Part shown: in pieces, positions 18,628 to 27,511 of the stretch
Layout: every line of letters starts with the position of its first letter
Position numbering within the stretch: the stretch's first letter is position 1
Source: Spongiactinospora sp. TRM90649
GTDB lineage: Bacteria; Actinomycetota; Actinomycetes; Streptosporangiales; Streptosporangiaceae
Length of the DNA: 64,000 nucleotides
Direction of reading: 5' to 3'
NCBI RefSeq assembly: GCF_029382225.1
Contig: NZ_JARLTC010000035.1
Location: 1 to 64,000 of the forward strand
Translations under genes and position numbers: made by a program
Notes under the pieces: model-generated
Database searches by the model: none
What the model was told of the DNA's origin: nothing
What the model saw: the letters and a program-made list of their open reading frames with translations, nothing else

Positions 18628-19197
18628 TCACCCGAGTGAGATGATCCCCGAAGGCAATGCGGCGTGGCGTACGCGCCGGTCGTGCGCTTCGGCGGGTACG
18701 CCGTCGATCAGCTCGCCCTCGTGGAGCAGCGCGACCGTGGGTACGTTGGGGCCGACCCGGGCCAGGGCCCGGTCGTAGGAGCCGCCGCCTCTGCCGAGCC
18801 GTACGCCGGTCGTCCTGTCCACCGCCAGCGCGGGGACTATCACCAGCGCGGCGGTGCGCACGGCCTCGACGCCACGCCGGGTGTCGACCGGCTCCATGAT
18901 CCCGAAAGGGCCGGGGGCCAGCGAGTCGGGCCCGTCGTAGACGGCCCAGTCGAGGTCGCGGTCGCCGCGCAGCACCGGGAGGATCACCGTCGTGCCGTGT
19001 TTCCACAGCGCGAAGACCAGCCCGTGGGTCGCCGGTTCCTCGTCGGTGGACCAGTAGCAGGCGACCAGTCCCGCCATCTGGACCCACGGGAGGTCCAGCA
19101 GATTCTCCCTGATCGCGGTGGCGCCCGCCCGGCGCTCGCTCTCGGGCATGGCCTGACGCGCCGTCTGTACGGCACGCCGCAGGGTCCGTTTGTCCAC
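18628..19197 (-). CDS. 5-formyltetrahydrofolate cyclo-ligase
   Basis: The 189-residue protein matches the family in length and motifs: VDKRTLRRAVQ at the start, CYWSTDEEPATH, and RLGRGGGSYDRAL, the ATP-binding signature. It converts 5-formyl-THF to methenyl-THF using ATP. I chose the GTG at 19197 because homologues start with this sequence. An in-frame ATG at 19224 would share the CATG with the divergent galU start, leaving no room for promoters. With the GTG, only about 25-45 bases separate the two divergent starts. Confidence 0.87.
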   Translation of the reverse strand: MDKRTLRRAVQTARQAMPESERRAGATAIRENLLDLPWVQMAGLVACYWSTDEEPATHGLVFALWKHGTTVILPVLRGDRDLDWAVYDGPDSLAPGPFGIMEPVDTRRGVEAVRTAALVIVPALAVDRTTGVRLGRGGGSYDRALARVGPNVPTVALLHEGELIDGVPAEAHDRRVRHAALPSGIISLG

Positions 19198-19222
19198 AGC
19201 CCCCTCCACTAGGGTTTCCTCC

Positions 19223-20140
<918 letters not shown>

Positions 20141-20173
20141 AACCGCCGGACGATCAGAGGGGAGCACGGTCGC

Positions 20174-21388
20174 GTGAGATCGGTGGACGATCACCTCGCC
20201 GAGATCCTGGCGACCGTGCGTACCCTGGCGCCGCTAGAAGTGGAGCTGGAGAGATCGCTCGGCACCACTCTGGCGGAAGACGTCAAGACGCCCGTGGAGT
20301 TGCCGCCGTTCGACAACTCGGCGATGGACGGCTATGCCGTCCGCGCCGCCGACGTCGAGCGGGCCGGGCCCGACACCCCGGTCACGCTGCCGGTCGTCGA
20401 AGACGTCGCGGCGGGTGACGGCGCGCTGTACGCGGTGGGTCCGGGCCTGGCCGCCCGGATCATGACCGGGGCGCCGATGCCCGCCGGGGCCGACGCCGTG
20501 GTGCCCGTGGAATGGACCGACGCCGGCAGGACCTCCGTCACGATCAGCCGCTCCGCCCCCGAGGGGCACGCCATCCGGCGGGCGGGCGAAGACGTCCGAG
20601 AGGGTGACGTCGTCCTGCGGGCGGGCACGCTGATCGGCGCGGCCCAGCTCGGCATCCTGGCGGGCGTGGGGCGTCGCCGGGCGCTGGTACGCCCGCGCCC
20701 GAGGGTCGTCGTGCTGTCCACGGGCGCGGAGCTGGTGGAGCCGGGGCTGCCACTCGGCTCCGGCCAGATCTGGGATTCCAACAGCTACACGCTCACCGCC
20801 GCGGTGCGCGAGTCGGGCGCGGAGGGCTTTCGCGCGGGCGTCGTCCCCGACGACGCCGCCGCGTTCCTCGACCAGCTCGACGCGCAGCTCGTCAGGGCCG
20901 ACGCCGTGATCACCAGCGGCGGCGTCTCGATGGGCGCCTACGAGCCGGTGAAGGAGGCGCTGACGCCGCTCGGCACCGTGCGTTTCGAGCGGGTGGCGAT
21001 GCAGCCGGGCATGCCGCAGGGGTTCGGGGTGGTCGGCGACGACCAGGTGCCGATCTTCGCGCTGCCCGGCAATCCGGTGTCGTCGTTCGTCTCTTTCATG
21101 CTCTTCGTGCGGCCCGCGCTGCGGAAGATGCAGGGCCTGACCCCCGACACGGCGATGTCCACCGTACGGGCCACGACGACCACGGGCCTGCGCTCCCCGC
21201 GCGGCAAGCGCTCGTTCCTGCGGGCCACCCTCGGGCGCGGCCCCGACGGCGGCGCGGTGGTCACCCCCGTCCAGCGGCAGGGCTCGCACCAGCTCGCCGC
21301 CCTGGCCGCCGCCAACGCCCTCGTGGTGATTCCGGAAGACGTGACAGAGCTGCCCGAGGGAGTCACCGTGGACGTGATGCCGCTGTGA
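20174..21388 (+). CDS. moeA: Molybdopterin molybdenumtransferase (MoeA/Glp)
   Basis: The 404-residue protein has the MoeA domain order: PFDNSAMDGYAV near residue 36, GAPMPAGADAVVPVE, the MPT-binding TGAEL and SGGVSMGAYE segments, then PGNPVSSFVSF and a C-terminal beta barrel. It inserts molybdate into adenylylated molybdopterin. The GTG start at 20174 lies 33 bp after galU and is preceded by GGGGAG. Its stop overlaps the moaC GTG. Confidence 0.92.
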   Translation: MRSVDDHLAEILATVRTLAPLEVELERSLGTTLAEDVKTPVELPPFDNSAMDGYAVRAADVERAGPDTPVTLPVVEDVAAGDGALYAVGPGLAARIMTGAPMPAGADAVVPVEWTDAGRTSVTISRSAPEGHAIRRAGEDVREGDVVLRAGTLIGAAQLGILAGVGRRRALVRPRPRVVVLSTGAELVEPGLPLGSGQIWDSNSYTLTAAVRESGAEGFRAGVVPDDAAAFLDQLDAQLVRADAVITSGGVSMGAYEPVKEALTPLGTVRFERVAMQPGMPQGFGVVGDDQVPIFALPGNPVSSFVSFMLFVRPALRKMQGLTPDTAMSTVRATTTTGLRSPRGKRSFLRATLGRGPDGGAVVTPVQRQGSHQLAALAAANALVVIPEDVTELPEGVTVDVMPL

Positions 21389-21858
21389 GCGAGCTGACGC
21401 ACCTCGACGAGTCCGGCGCGGCCCGCATGGTCGACGTCTCGGCCAAGGACGTCGGCGCCCGTGCGGCCCGCGCCTCCGGCCGCGTGCTGCTGTCCGCCGA
21501 GGCCGTCGCCGTGCTGCGGTCCGGCGACGTGCCCAAGGGCGACGCGCTCGGCGTGGCCAGGATCGCCGGGATCATGGGCGTGAAGCGCACGCCCGACCTC
21601 ATCCCGCTGTGCCATCCGATCGCCGTGCACGGCGTCAAGGTCGATCTGGCCGTCGTCGACACCGGCGTGGAGATCGTCGCCACGGTGAAGACCGCCGACC
21701 GCACAGGGGTCGAGATGGAGGCGCTGACCGCCGTATCGGTGGCCGCGCTCGCGCTGATCGACATGGTCAAGGCCGTCGATCCGGCCGCCGTGATCAGTGA
21801 CGTGCGGGTGGAGGAGAAGATCGGCGGCAAGACCGGACACTGGACGCGCGAGTCGTGA
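21385..21858 (+). CDS. moaC: Cyclic pyranopterin monophosphate synthase accessory protein MoaC
   Basis: The 157-residue protein carries MoaC motifs: MVDVSAKDVGAR, GDVPKGDALGVARIAGI, LIPLCHPI, GVEMEALTAVSVAALALIDM and KIGGKTG. With MoaA it converts GTP to cPMP, the first step of molybdenum cofactor synthesis. The GTG start overlaps the moeA stop and its TGA overlaps the next GTG, so moeA-moaC-mog are translationally coupled. Confidence 0.93.
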   Translation: MSELTHLDESGAARMVDVSAKDVGARAARASGRVLLSAEAVAVLRSGDVPKGDALGVARIAGIMGVKRTPDLIPLCHPIAVHGVKVDLAVVDTGVEIVATVKTADRTGVEMEALTAVSVAALALIDMVKAVDPAAVISDVRVEEKIGGKTGHWTRES

Positions 21859-22352
21859 AGGCCCTCGTGATCACCGTCTCCAACCGGGCCGCCGTCGGTG
21901 TCTATCCGGATAAGTCCGGCCCGCTGCTGGCCGATCTGCTAGCCGCCGACGCGGGCTGCGAGACCGTGGACGGCCCGCGCGTCGTCCCCGACGGCGAGGC
22001 CGTCGAGGCCGCGCTGCGGGCGGGCCTGGCCGAGGGGTACGACGTGATCGTCACCACCGGCGGCACCGGCCTCACGCCCACCGACCTCACCCCCGAGATG
22101 ACCCGGCGCGTCCTCGACCGAGAGGTCCCCGGCATCGCGGAAGCCGTACGCCAGGCGAACCGTGACAAGGTGCCCGCATCGGTCCTGTCGCGCGGCCTGG
22201 CCGGTCAGGCCGGGCGCACGCTGGTCGTCAACCTGCCCGGTTCGTCCGGCGGGGTGCGCGACGGCATGGCCGTGCTCGCGCCGATCCTGCGGCACGCGGT
22301 CGAACAGATGCACGGCGGCGACCATCCGCGCCCTTCGGGGGCTTCAGGCTGA
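21855..22352 (+). CDS. mog: Molybdopterin adenylyltransferase (Mog/MoaB)
   Basis: The 165-residue protein has the MPT-binding fold with TTGGTGLTPTDLTPE and NLPGSSGGVRDGM, and a typical start VITVSNRAAVG. It adenylylates molybdopterin so that MoeA can insert molybdenum. It starts at GTG 21855 inside the moaC end. No molybdoenzyme genes are visible nearby. Confidence 0.9.
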   Translation: MKALVITVSNRAAVGVYPDKSGPLLADLLAADAGCETVDGPRVVPDGEAVEAALRAGLAEGYDVIVTTGGTGLTPTDLTPEMTRRVLDREVPGIAEAVRQANRDKVPASVLSRGLAGQAGRTLVVNLPGSSGGVRDGMAVLAPILRHAVEQMHGGDHPRPSGASG

Positions 22353-22410
22353 ACTGTTATGGCATGGGCCGGGGATGCGGCTTCGTGCCACTAGGGGGGA
22401 TGATGGGGAT

Positions 22411-23055
22411 GTGGATCGACTACGCGGCTGGCCGGCGACCCTGACCGAAGGGCCGGTGGGGCTTCGGCCGTTGCGCCTGCGCGACGTGCGGGCGTGGCGG
22501 GAGACCCGCCTGCGAAACGCCGAGTGGCTGCGACCCTGGGAACCGAGCAACCCCGAGACCCCGCTGTTCCGCACCGGCCTCGGCCCCTACATCTCCATGA
22601 CCTCCACGCTGCGCCGAGAGGCGCGTCAGGCGATGGCGATGCCGTGGGTCGTGACTTACCGGGGGGCCTTCGCCGGGCAGCTCACCGTCGGCGCGATCGT
22701 GTGGGGTTCCGCCCGTTCCGCCCAGGTCGGCTACTGGATCGACGGTGGGCTCGCCGGGCGCGGCATCATCCCGACGGCGCTCGCGATGGCCGTCGACCAC
22801 TGCTTCTTCACCTCCGGCCTGCACCGCTTGGAGGCCAACATCCGGCCGGAGAACCAGGCGAGCCGCCGCGTCGTGGAGAAGCTTGGGTTTCGGGAGGAAG
22901 GCATCCGCCGCCGCCAGTTGCACATCGACGGCGCCTGGCGCGACCACATCTGCTACGCGATCACCGTGGAGGACGCCCCTCGCGGCCTTCTCGTGCAATG
23001 GAGAAGGGCCATGGAGGCGGCCTCCCATGGTGGTCCTCCCCATGAAGAGGTTTGA
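22411..23055 (+). CDS. RimJ/RimL-type GNAT N-acetyltransferase
   Basis: From VDRLRGWPATL the protein (about 214 residues) shows the GNAT acetyl-CoA site GYWIDGGLAGRGIIPTAL and the RimJ tail motif RPENQASRRVVEKLGFREEG. It probably acetylates an N-terminal or small-molecule amine. The GTG at 22411 is preferred, with GGGGGG/GGGGA just upstream; an ATG at 22375 would add 12 residues. It follows mog by 58 bp and precedes sepX. Confidence 0.82.
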   Translation: MDRLRGWPATLTEGPVGLRPLRLRDVRAWRETRLRNAEWLRPWEPSNPETPLFRTGLGPYISMTSTLRREARQAMAMPWVVTYRGAFAGQLTVGAIVWGSARSAQVGYWIDGGLAGRGIIPTALAMAVDHCFFTSGLHRLEANIRPENQASRRVVEKLGFREEGIRRRQLHIDGAWRDHICYAITVEDAPRGLLVQWRRAMEAASHGGPPHEEV

Positions 23056-23141
23056 CGATCTCGCGACACACCGCACCGAATGCTCGTCAATTAGTGACAC
23101 GCGGTCTTACGGTGCGTGACGTGAGCACATCGAAGACGCCA

Positions 23142-23160
23142 AGAGACACCAGGTGTCTTC
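23142..23160. promoter_or_regulatory. Short palindrome upstream of sepX
   Basis: AGACACC at 23144-23150 and GGTGTCT at 23152-23158 form a 15-bp palindrome with one central base. The arms are too close to form an RNA hairpin, so a dimeric repressor site is more likely. It lies about 22 bases before the preferred SepX start, within the 124-bp gap after the acetyltransferase gene. Its function is inference only. Confidence 0.3.
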
Positions 23161-23179
23161 ATGCTGCCCGGAGGTGGTC

Positions 23180-23863
23180 GTGAGCAGCGCCCTCCTTTAC
23201 GTGGCGATCGTACTCATGTGGCTGGGCGTCCTGATCCCGATGTGGCTCAGACGCGACAGAAGCGAACTGGTCGAGCCCCGCGAACTGGGCCTTTCAGACG
23301 GCACGCCGGGCGCCAACGACCTCACCGCGCCGGTCCCGACGGCCACGATCGCCGCCGTCGAGGAGGCGGCCCACGACGCCGCCGAAGGCGCTCAGGAGGT
23401 AGGCCAGGACGCTCCAGAGGGCACCGAGGCCTCGGACGCGCCGGAGGCGCCGGACTCCCCGGATTCCTCAGCGGACCCCCAGAGGCGGGCCGCGATGCGC
23501 CGCCGCGCCGTCGTGGTCGCGACACGCCGCCGTCGTCTGTTCTGGTGCACGCTGCTCGTCCTCGCCTCGGTCATCACCGCCGCGGTCCGGGTGATCCCGT
23601 GGTGGGGCGTCGCGCCATCCGCCCTCCTCATGGTCGGTTACCTCGCGGTGCTGCGCACCGCCGTACGCGTGGACCGGGAACGTACCCGCCAGGCCGCCGA
23701 GGCACGCACCAACCGCGCCCGCCGCGAGCGCGAACGCCTCCGCGCCCTCGAACTCGCCGCCCAGCAACAACCCCAGGCCGAGATCATCGATCTCACCGCC
23801 CACCAGCAGGACGAGCTCTTCGACCAGTACGCCGACCCGCCCCGCCGCGCCGTCGGACACTGA
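23180..23863 (+). CDS. sepX: Divisome membrane protein SepX/GlpR-like
   Basis: The GTG at 23180 has GGAGG at 23170-23174 and begins VSSALLYVAIVLMWLGVLIP, ending in MWLRR, the N-terminal helix of the SepX/GlpR family. An acidic linker follows, then two more hydrophobic helices (LFWCTLLVLASVITAAVRV and a second), and a basic coiled coil (RTRQAAEARTNRARRERE). SepX is known in Streptomyces as a division protein, and it sits after the galU-moeA-moaC-mog-acetyltransferase block there too. Neighbourhood and topology both support the call. Confidence 0.75.
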   Translation: MSSALLYVAIVLMWLGVLIPMWLRRDRSELVEPRELGLSDGTPGANDLTAPVPTATIAAVEEAAHDAAEGAQEVGQDAPEGTEASDAPEAPDSPDSSADPQRRAAMRRRAVVVATRRRRLFWCTLLVLASVITAAVRVIPWWGVAPSALLMVGYLAVLRTAVRVDRERTRQAAEARTNRARRERERLRALELAAQQQPQAEIIDLTAHQQDELFDQYADPPRRAVGH

Positions 23864-23943
23864 CCTACCCCGATCCGTCCCCACCGGAGCCCCCCGGATG
23901 GCGCGGGAATCCCCAAGTGTTTGCTAACCTAGTCGAGGTCCTT

Positions 23944-24017
23944 GGGGCTGTAGCGCAGTCCGGTAGCGCACCTCGTTCGCATCGAGGGGGTCAGGGGTTC
24001 AAATCCCCTCAGCTCCA
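23944..24017 (+). tRNA. tRNA-Ala (anticodon CGC)
   Basis: The acceptor arm GGGGCTG pairs with CAGCTCC (one G-T). The D arm is GCGCAGTCCGGTAGCGC, the anticodon stem CCTCG/CGAGG encloses TTCGCAT (anticodon CGC), and the T arm is GGGG TTCAAAT CCCC. The discriminator is A and CCA is not encoded. The gene is complete. Its 3' half is the left 49-bp repeat of the AICE, so the element restores the tRNA on insertion. Confidence 0.95.
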
Positions 24018-24023
24018 CCCAGG
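23975..24023 (+). repeat. attL: 49-bp direct repeat in tRNA-Ala 3' half
   Basis: The 49 bases from 23975 (GTTCGCATCG) to 24023 (CCACCCAGG) are identical to 37016-37064. The repeat begins in the anticodon loop and runs past the tRNA 3' end. This is the classic core site of a tyrosine-recombinase element integrated in a tRNA gene. The integrase stop codon lies 62 bases away. Confidence 0.95.
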
Positions 24024-24025
24024 TC

Positions 24026-24059
24026 AAAGGCCACTTCCGTTGATCGGAAGTGGCCTTTT
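24026..24059. terminator. Bidirectional hairpin terminator just inside attL
   Basis: AAAGGCCACTTCCG (24026-24039), loop TTGAT, then CGGAAGTGGCCTTTT form a perfect stem flanked by A and T runs, so it can stop transcription both ways. It separates the tRNA-Ala transcript from the convergent integrase operon. The same 33-base element, in reverse complement and including its loop, recurs at 54628-54660. Confidence 0.85.
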
Positions 24060-24085
24060 CGCTGCCGTACAGCACGGAAATACAG

Positions 24086-25312
24086 CTACGAGAGCGTTCG
24101 GCCGAGCTTCTTGAGCGCCTTGCGGGTGGCTTCGGAGTAGACCTCGCTGTAGACGTTCATGGTCACCGCGATCTGGCTGTGGCGCAGGATCTGCATGGCG
24201 ATCCTCGGGTGGACGTCAAGGGCGACGAGGAGAGACGCGCAGGTCTTGCGGGTCGCGTGGACGGGGATGGACGGCACCGCCGCCTTCTTGATCGCCGCCG
24301 CGAAGCTGCGGTTGAAGTTGCGCGGTTCGATCGGCTGCCCGGTCCTGGTCGTGAAGACGAGGCCGTTGTCCGTCCACTGGTCGGCTGCGGCGCGGGTCGC
24401 TTCTTGCTCCTTACGGCGTTCGCGCAGCGCCGTCACGCAGACATCGACGAGCGGCAGGACGGCGTCCGACGCCTCGGTCTTGGTCTCCCGGTGCAGGAGC
24501 TTGCCGCCGACGCGCTGGAGTTGCCAGCCGACCGTCAGTTCCGCCTGGTCGAGTTCGACGTCCTGCCAGCTCAGCCCGAGCACATCCCCGCGCCGCAGGC
24601 CGACCGCCAGGATCAGGACGTAGGCGGCGTAGAGAGGATCGTGTCGCTTGCGCGCCGATTCGAGGAACCGCCGCGCCTCGTCGACCGACCAGGGCTTGAC
24701 CTTCCGGCGCCTGGGCTTGGGCACGCGCATGAGCGCCGCCACGTTCCGAGTCAGGACCTCTTCCCGAATCGCGTTGTTGAGCGCGGCGCGCAGGACGGTC
24801 CAGGCGTCCCGGACCGTCCGTTCGGAGACCGTCTGGCCGCAGCATTTCCCCAAGGCACAGCACTTCTTCGGCGAACGCCGGGCGTCCTTGCCCTGCGCGC
24901 AGCACTGGCAGGCGGCGCGCAGCTTGTTGTGCCAGGTCTGGACCTCGCGGACGCCCAGCTTGTCGAGCCGCCTGTTCCCGAGCCCCGGCGAGATGTACAG
25001 GCGCACGAACATCTCGTACGTCTCGGCCGTCTTCGGGGCCAGGTTGGGTTGGACGACCTCGCGCAGCCATCGGTCCAGGTAGGCGGCAAGCGTTTCCGAC
25101 TTCGTGACGACTGGTCCTTTGCGGGCGAGCTCGTGGAGCTTCAGCCATTTGTCGTGCGTCTCGTCGCGGGTCTTGCCGTACGCCCACTTCCGCTTGCGTT
25201 CGCCGGTCGGTGTGGTGACCCAGACATAGCCCGCATAACCGTTGCGGTAGGGAAAGATCGATCCCTCGTTGTTGGCACGGGTACGGCGGGACGCCTTCTT
25301 CGGGGCGGTCAT
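24086..25312 (-). CDS. int: Tyrosine site-specific integrase
   Basis: The 408-residue protein carries the tyrosine-recombinase residues: Arg in GLRRGDVLGLSW near residue 240, HxxR in VHATRKTCASLL near residue 350, His in ILRHSQIAVTMN and the nucleophile Tyr in MNVYSE. Between residues about 130 and 160 is a Cys/Lys-rich insert (CQCCAQGKD and CCALGKCCGQ), seen in some actinobacterial integrases and likely metal-binding. Its ATG overlaps the excisionase stop. It catalyses recombination at the tRNA-Ala site next to its 3' end. Confidence 0.93.
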   Translation of the reverse strand: MTAPKKASRRTRANNEGSIFPYRNGYAGYVWVTTPTGERKRKWAYGKTRDETHDKWLKLHELARKGPVVTKSETLAAYLDRWLREVVQPNLAPKTAETYEMFVRLYISPGLGNRRLDKLGVREVQTWHNKLRAACQCCAQGKDARRSPKKCCALGKCCGQTVSERTVRDAWTVLRAALNNAIREEVLTRNVAALMRVPKPRRRKVKPWSVDEARRFLESARKRHDPLYAAYVLILAVGLRRGDVLGLSWQDVELDQAELTVGWQLQRVGGKLLHRETKTEASDAVLPLVDVCVTALRERRKEQEATRAAADQWTDNGLVFTTRTGQPIEPRNFNRSFAAAIKKAAVPSIPVHATRKTCASLLVALDVHPRIAMQILRHSQIAVTMNVYSEVYSEATRKALKKLGRTLS

Positions 25313-25494
25313 CGGAGAGTCTCCTCGCAGAGCCGGGCCAGGTAGTCGTTAAGGGCGGATTCGGGGATACGGCGGCAGCGCTTGGAGACGACGACGGACG
25401 TGAGCTGGCCAGAACGCATGAGGTTGTAGAGCGTCCACCGGCTGACCTTGAGCAGCGCCATCGCTTCCCGGACCGTGAGCAGGCCGCAGCTCAT
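25309..25494 (-). CDS. xis: Excisionase (MerR-like HTH)
   Basis: The 61-residue protein has the excisionase-type winged helix (LLTVREAMALLKVSRWTLYN, then LMRSGQL and RRIPESALNDYLA). Such proteins bind near attachment sites and bias the integrase toward excision. Its start overlaps the rep stop and its stop overlaps the integrase start, so rep, xis and int are made from one coupled transcript. Confidence 0.88.
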   Translation of the reverse strand: MSCGLLTVREAMALLKVSRWTLYNLMRSGQLTSVVVSKRCRRIPESALNDYLARLCEETLR

Positions 25495-26813
25495 GAAGGG
25501 CCTCCCCTGGACCGCTGGGCGGTGAGTGAGGTGGCGATGATCTGATCACCGGGGGAGAGGCCCTTTCCGGCGTAGCGCCAGTGGGCGATGACCAGGACGG
25601 TGTCCTCGTCGAAGAGATGGCCCGCCTGTTGGCGCATGTGGTCGAGGCGTTCGGTGCGCAGGCGGGTCATGGTGGTGGAGTAGCGGCGGGATTTGGTGGC
25701 GAAGTGGCCGCGGAAGCCGAGCATGTGGGCCCAGGCGGTGAGGCGGAGGTGGGCCAGGTCGTCGAGGTCGGCCAGGCGGAGGCATTCGGCGATGAGGCGG
25801 CGGGCGTGGTCGCGGACGGGCAGGGCGGTGAGGTCTTCCAGGCGGTTGATGCGGCGGTCGAGGGTGCCGGTGGTCTCGGCGGCCTTGGTGGCGTACTTGG
25901 CGAGGTAGGCGGCGACGGCGGTGTCGGTGAGTGCGCCGGTGGCGGTGATGGGGCGGGTGTCGAGCTGGGTTCCCCAGCGCAGGGTCCGGCCGTGGATGGG
26001 GACGGTGACGGCGTGGGCGGCTTGCCGTACGGCGTCGCTCAGCAGGTCGGTGGTGGCCCAGGCGGGCGGTGGCGCGGCCGGGCCGCCGGGGCCGTCGAGG
26101 CGGATGATGGCGTGGAAGTGGACGACGCCGCGCCGCTGGTACTCGGCGACCTTGGCGAAGGAGGTCGTCAGGTGGTCGCGCAGGGCGCTGATGGGCAGGG
26201 CGGCGGCGCGGGCGAGGCGGCGGCGCAGCGCTTCGGTGAAGCGTCGCCACAGTTCGGGGGCGACGGCGTTGAACAGGACCGTGCCGGTGTGGTCGTAGCA
26301 GTCGGGGCAGAGCGGTTCGCCGAGTCGCGGGTCGGTGGCGCTGTGGCGGGCGGTGCAGGACATGGTCCGGCCGTGCGGGCACGGCTGAGCGTCTCGGCGT
26401 GGGTGGCAGGGCTGGTTGTTGCGGTGGCTGTGGACGACGCCGAAGGAGGGGGCGGTGAGGGTGAGGAACAGGGCCGGGTGGCCGGTCACCGTCTCGGGGA
26501 CGCCTTTGCCTCCGGCCAGGCCCGCGCGGATGAGGTGGTAGGTGTCGGCGCGGTAGGTCTCGGCGCAGGCCGGGCAGCGGGAGGCGCGGCGGGTCTTGCA
26601 GGGGACCCGCAGGATGCCGTCCGGTTCGGTGGCGGTGGTGTAGGTGTGCAGGCGGCGGCCGGTGGCGCGGTCGGCGTGGGTGACGTGGCCGCGCAGGTGG
26701 ATGGGTTGGCGGCAGCCGCCGGTGCGGCGGATCTGTCCGGCCCAGCGGTCGTAGCCGGGATCGTTGAGGCGGGTGATGAGTTCGGCTATCGCGGGCTTGA
26801 GATCTGTTGCCAT
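25491..26813 (-). CDS. RepSA-type replication initiator
   Basis: The 440-residue protein has the layout of AICE rolling-circle initiators. There is an N-terminal Cys-rich part (CRQPIHLRG, CPACAETYR, CPDCYDHTG), then HUH motif 2 in RGVVHFHAIIRLDG near residue 235 and the catalytic Tyr in AAYLAKYATKAAE near residue 305. These nick the element's origin so that it replicates after excision. Overlap with xis places excision and replication under shared control. The ATG at 26813 is the first plausible start. Confidence 0.87.
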   Translation of the reverse strand: MATDLKPAIAELITRLNDPGYDRWAGQIRRTGGCRQPIHLRGHVTHADRATGRRLHTYTTATEPDGILRVPCKTRRASRCPACAETYRADTYHLIRAGLAGGKGVPETVTGHPALFLTLTAPSFGVVHSHRNNQPCHPRRDAQPCPHGRTMSCTARHSATDPRLGEPLCPDCYDHTGTVLFNAVAPELWRRFTEALRRRLARAAALPISALRDHLTTSFAKVAEYQRRGVVHFHAIIRLDGPGGPAAPPPAWATTDLLSDAVRQAAHAVTVPIHGRTLRWGTQLDTRPITATGALTDTAVAAYLAKYATKAAETTGTLDRRINRLEDLTALPVRDHARRLIAECLRLADLDDLAHLRLTAWAHMLGFRGHFATKSRRYSTTMTRLRTERLDHMRQQAGHLFDEDTVLVIAHWRYAGKGLSPGDQIIATSLTAQRSRGGPS

Positions 26814-26916
26814 GATGGGGTGTCCCTTCCGGACGTGTTGGGTTCGGTGCGGGATGGCCCCCGACGTGACGGACGTCTTGGCGGATGTGTGGTCACGCCG
26901 GGGGCGCTCGCGGGGC

Positions 26917-27027
26917 TCAGCAGAAGCCGAGGCCCTCGCAGAGGCGGCAGGTGTCGCCGTGGCTGTCGATGCCGGTGCCGCCGCAGTCGCAGCACCGCCA
27001 GTGCTGGGGTTCGATCTCTTCGGTCAT
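26917..27027 (-). CDS. Tiny zinc-ribbon-like AICE protein
   Basis: The minus-strand frame encodes 36 residues with CCDCGGTG and CRLCEGLGFC, two CxxC-type pairs that would bind one metal ion. The ATG at 27027 overlaps the stop of the upstream 56-residue gene (ATGA). Small Cys-rich proteins of this kind occur between rep and spd genes in actinobacterial elements. The function is unknown. Confidence 0.6.
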   Translation of the reverse strand: MTEEIEPQHWRCCDCGGTGIDSHGDTCRLCEGLGFC

Positions 27028-27194
27028 CGGGCCTGGCGCTCCTGTCGGGTGGGGGCGGTGTCGAGGAACACGCGCCAGGTGTGCGGACGGCCCAGGCGGA
27101 TGAACGGGCTGATCCGGCGGATGGGCAGGATCGTGCGGATCCTGCCGGTCAGGTAGGTGATCTCGTCTTCGGTGCCTTCGATCCGAATGCGCAT
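27024..27194 (-). CDS. Small hypothetical AICE protein
   Basis: This 56-residue protein begins MRIRIEGTEDEITYLTGRI and continues with RRISPFIRLG. It is basic and probably a compact alpha/beta fold; I do not recognise the family. It is coupled to the zinc-ribbon gene by a 4-bp overlap. An ATG at 27206 would add four residues. Confidence 0.55.
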   Translation of the reverse strand: MRIRIEGTEDEITYLTGRIRTILPIRRISPFIRLGRPHTWRVFLDTAPTRQERQAR

Positions 27195-27211
27195 GGAACG
27201 TTCCAATTCGG

Positions 27212-27511
27212 TCAGTGATGAAAGGGCGAGGTGGTGAGGACGCCGACCACCCGGTAGGCGGTGGGGCCGAGGGAGAGCGCCGTGACGTAGTGGCCGTAGG
27301 GCAGGGCGTCGGCGTCGATGGTGGTGCCGAGGAGGACGGCGAGGCGGTCCACCTCCGCGCGGATCTCCTCGTCGGTGCCCTTCGGGAAGACGTGCGCCTC
27401 GATGTAGGGCGGTGTGGGCAGGTCGGGGTTGGCCTCCAAGAGCGCGGCCAGGTCGAGCAGGCCGTCGATGATGGCGGCGCGGTGGTCGGCGGAGTGGTCG
27501 GCGGGGGTCAT
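27212..27511 (-). CDS. Hypothetical AICE protein
   Basis: The 99-residue protein starts at 27511 (MTPADHSADHRAAI), overlapping the stop of the Spd-like gene. It has no clear motif: an alpha-helical first half (IIDGLLDLAALLEANPDL) and a GHYVTALSLGP segment. It belongs to the transfer operon by position and overlap only. Confidence 0.55.
   Translation of the reverse strand: MTPADHSADHRAAIIDGLLDLAALLEANPDLPTPPYIEAHVFPKGTDEEIRAEVDRLAVLLGTTIDADALPYGHYVTALSLGPTAYRVVGVLTTSPFHH

Noticed and set aside
17291-18778. Plus-strand frame of 495 codons
   Set aside because: It lies opposite the antiporter gene; composition is Gly/Gln/Asp/Arg-rich with no recognisable domain.
25581-27218. Long plus-strand open frame of 545 codons
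   Set aside because: It is antisense to rep and neighbouring genes, is Gly/Val/Ala low complexity and has no family motif; the minus-strand HUH initiator explains the region.
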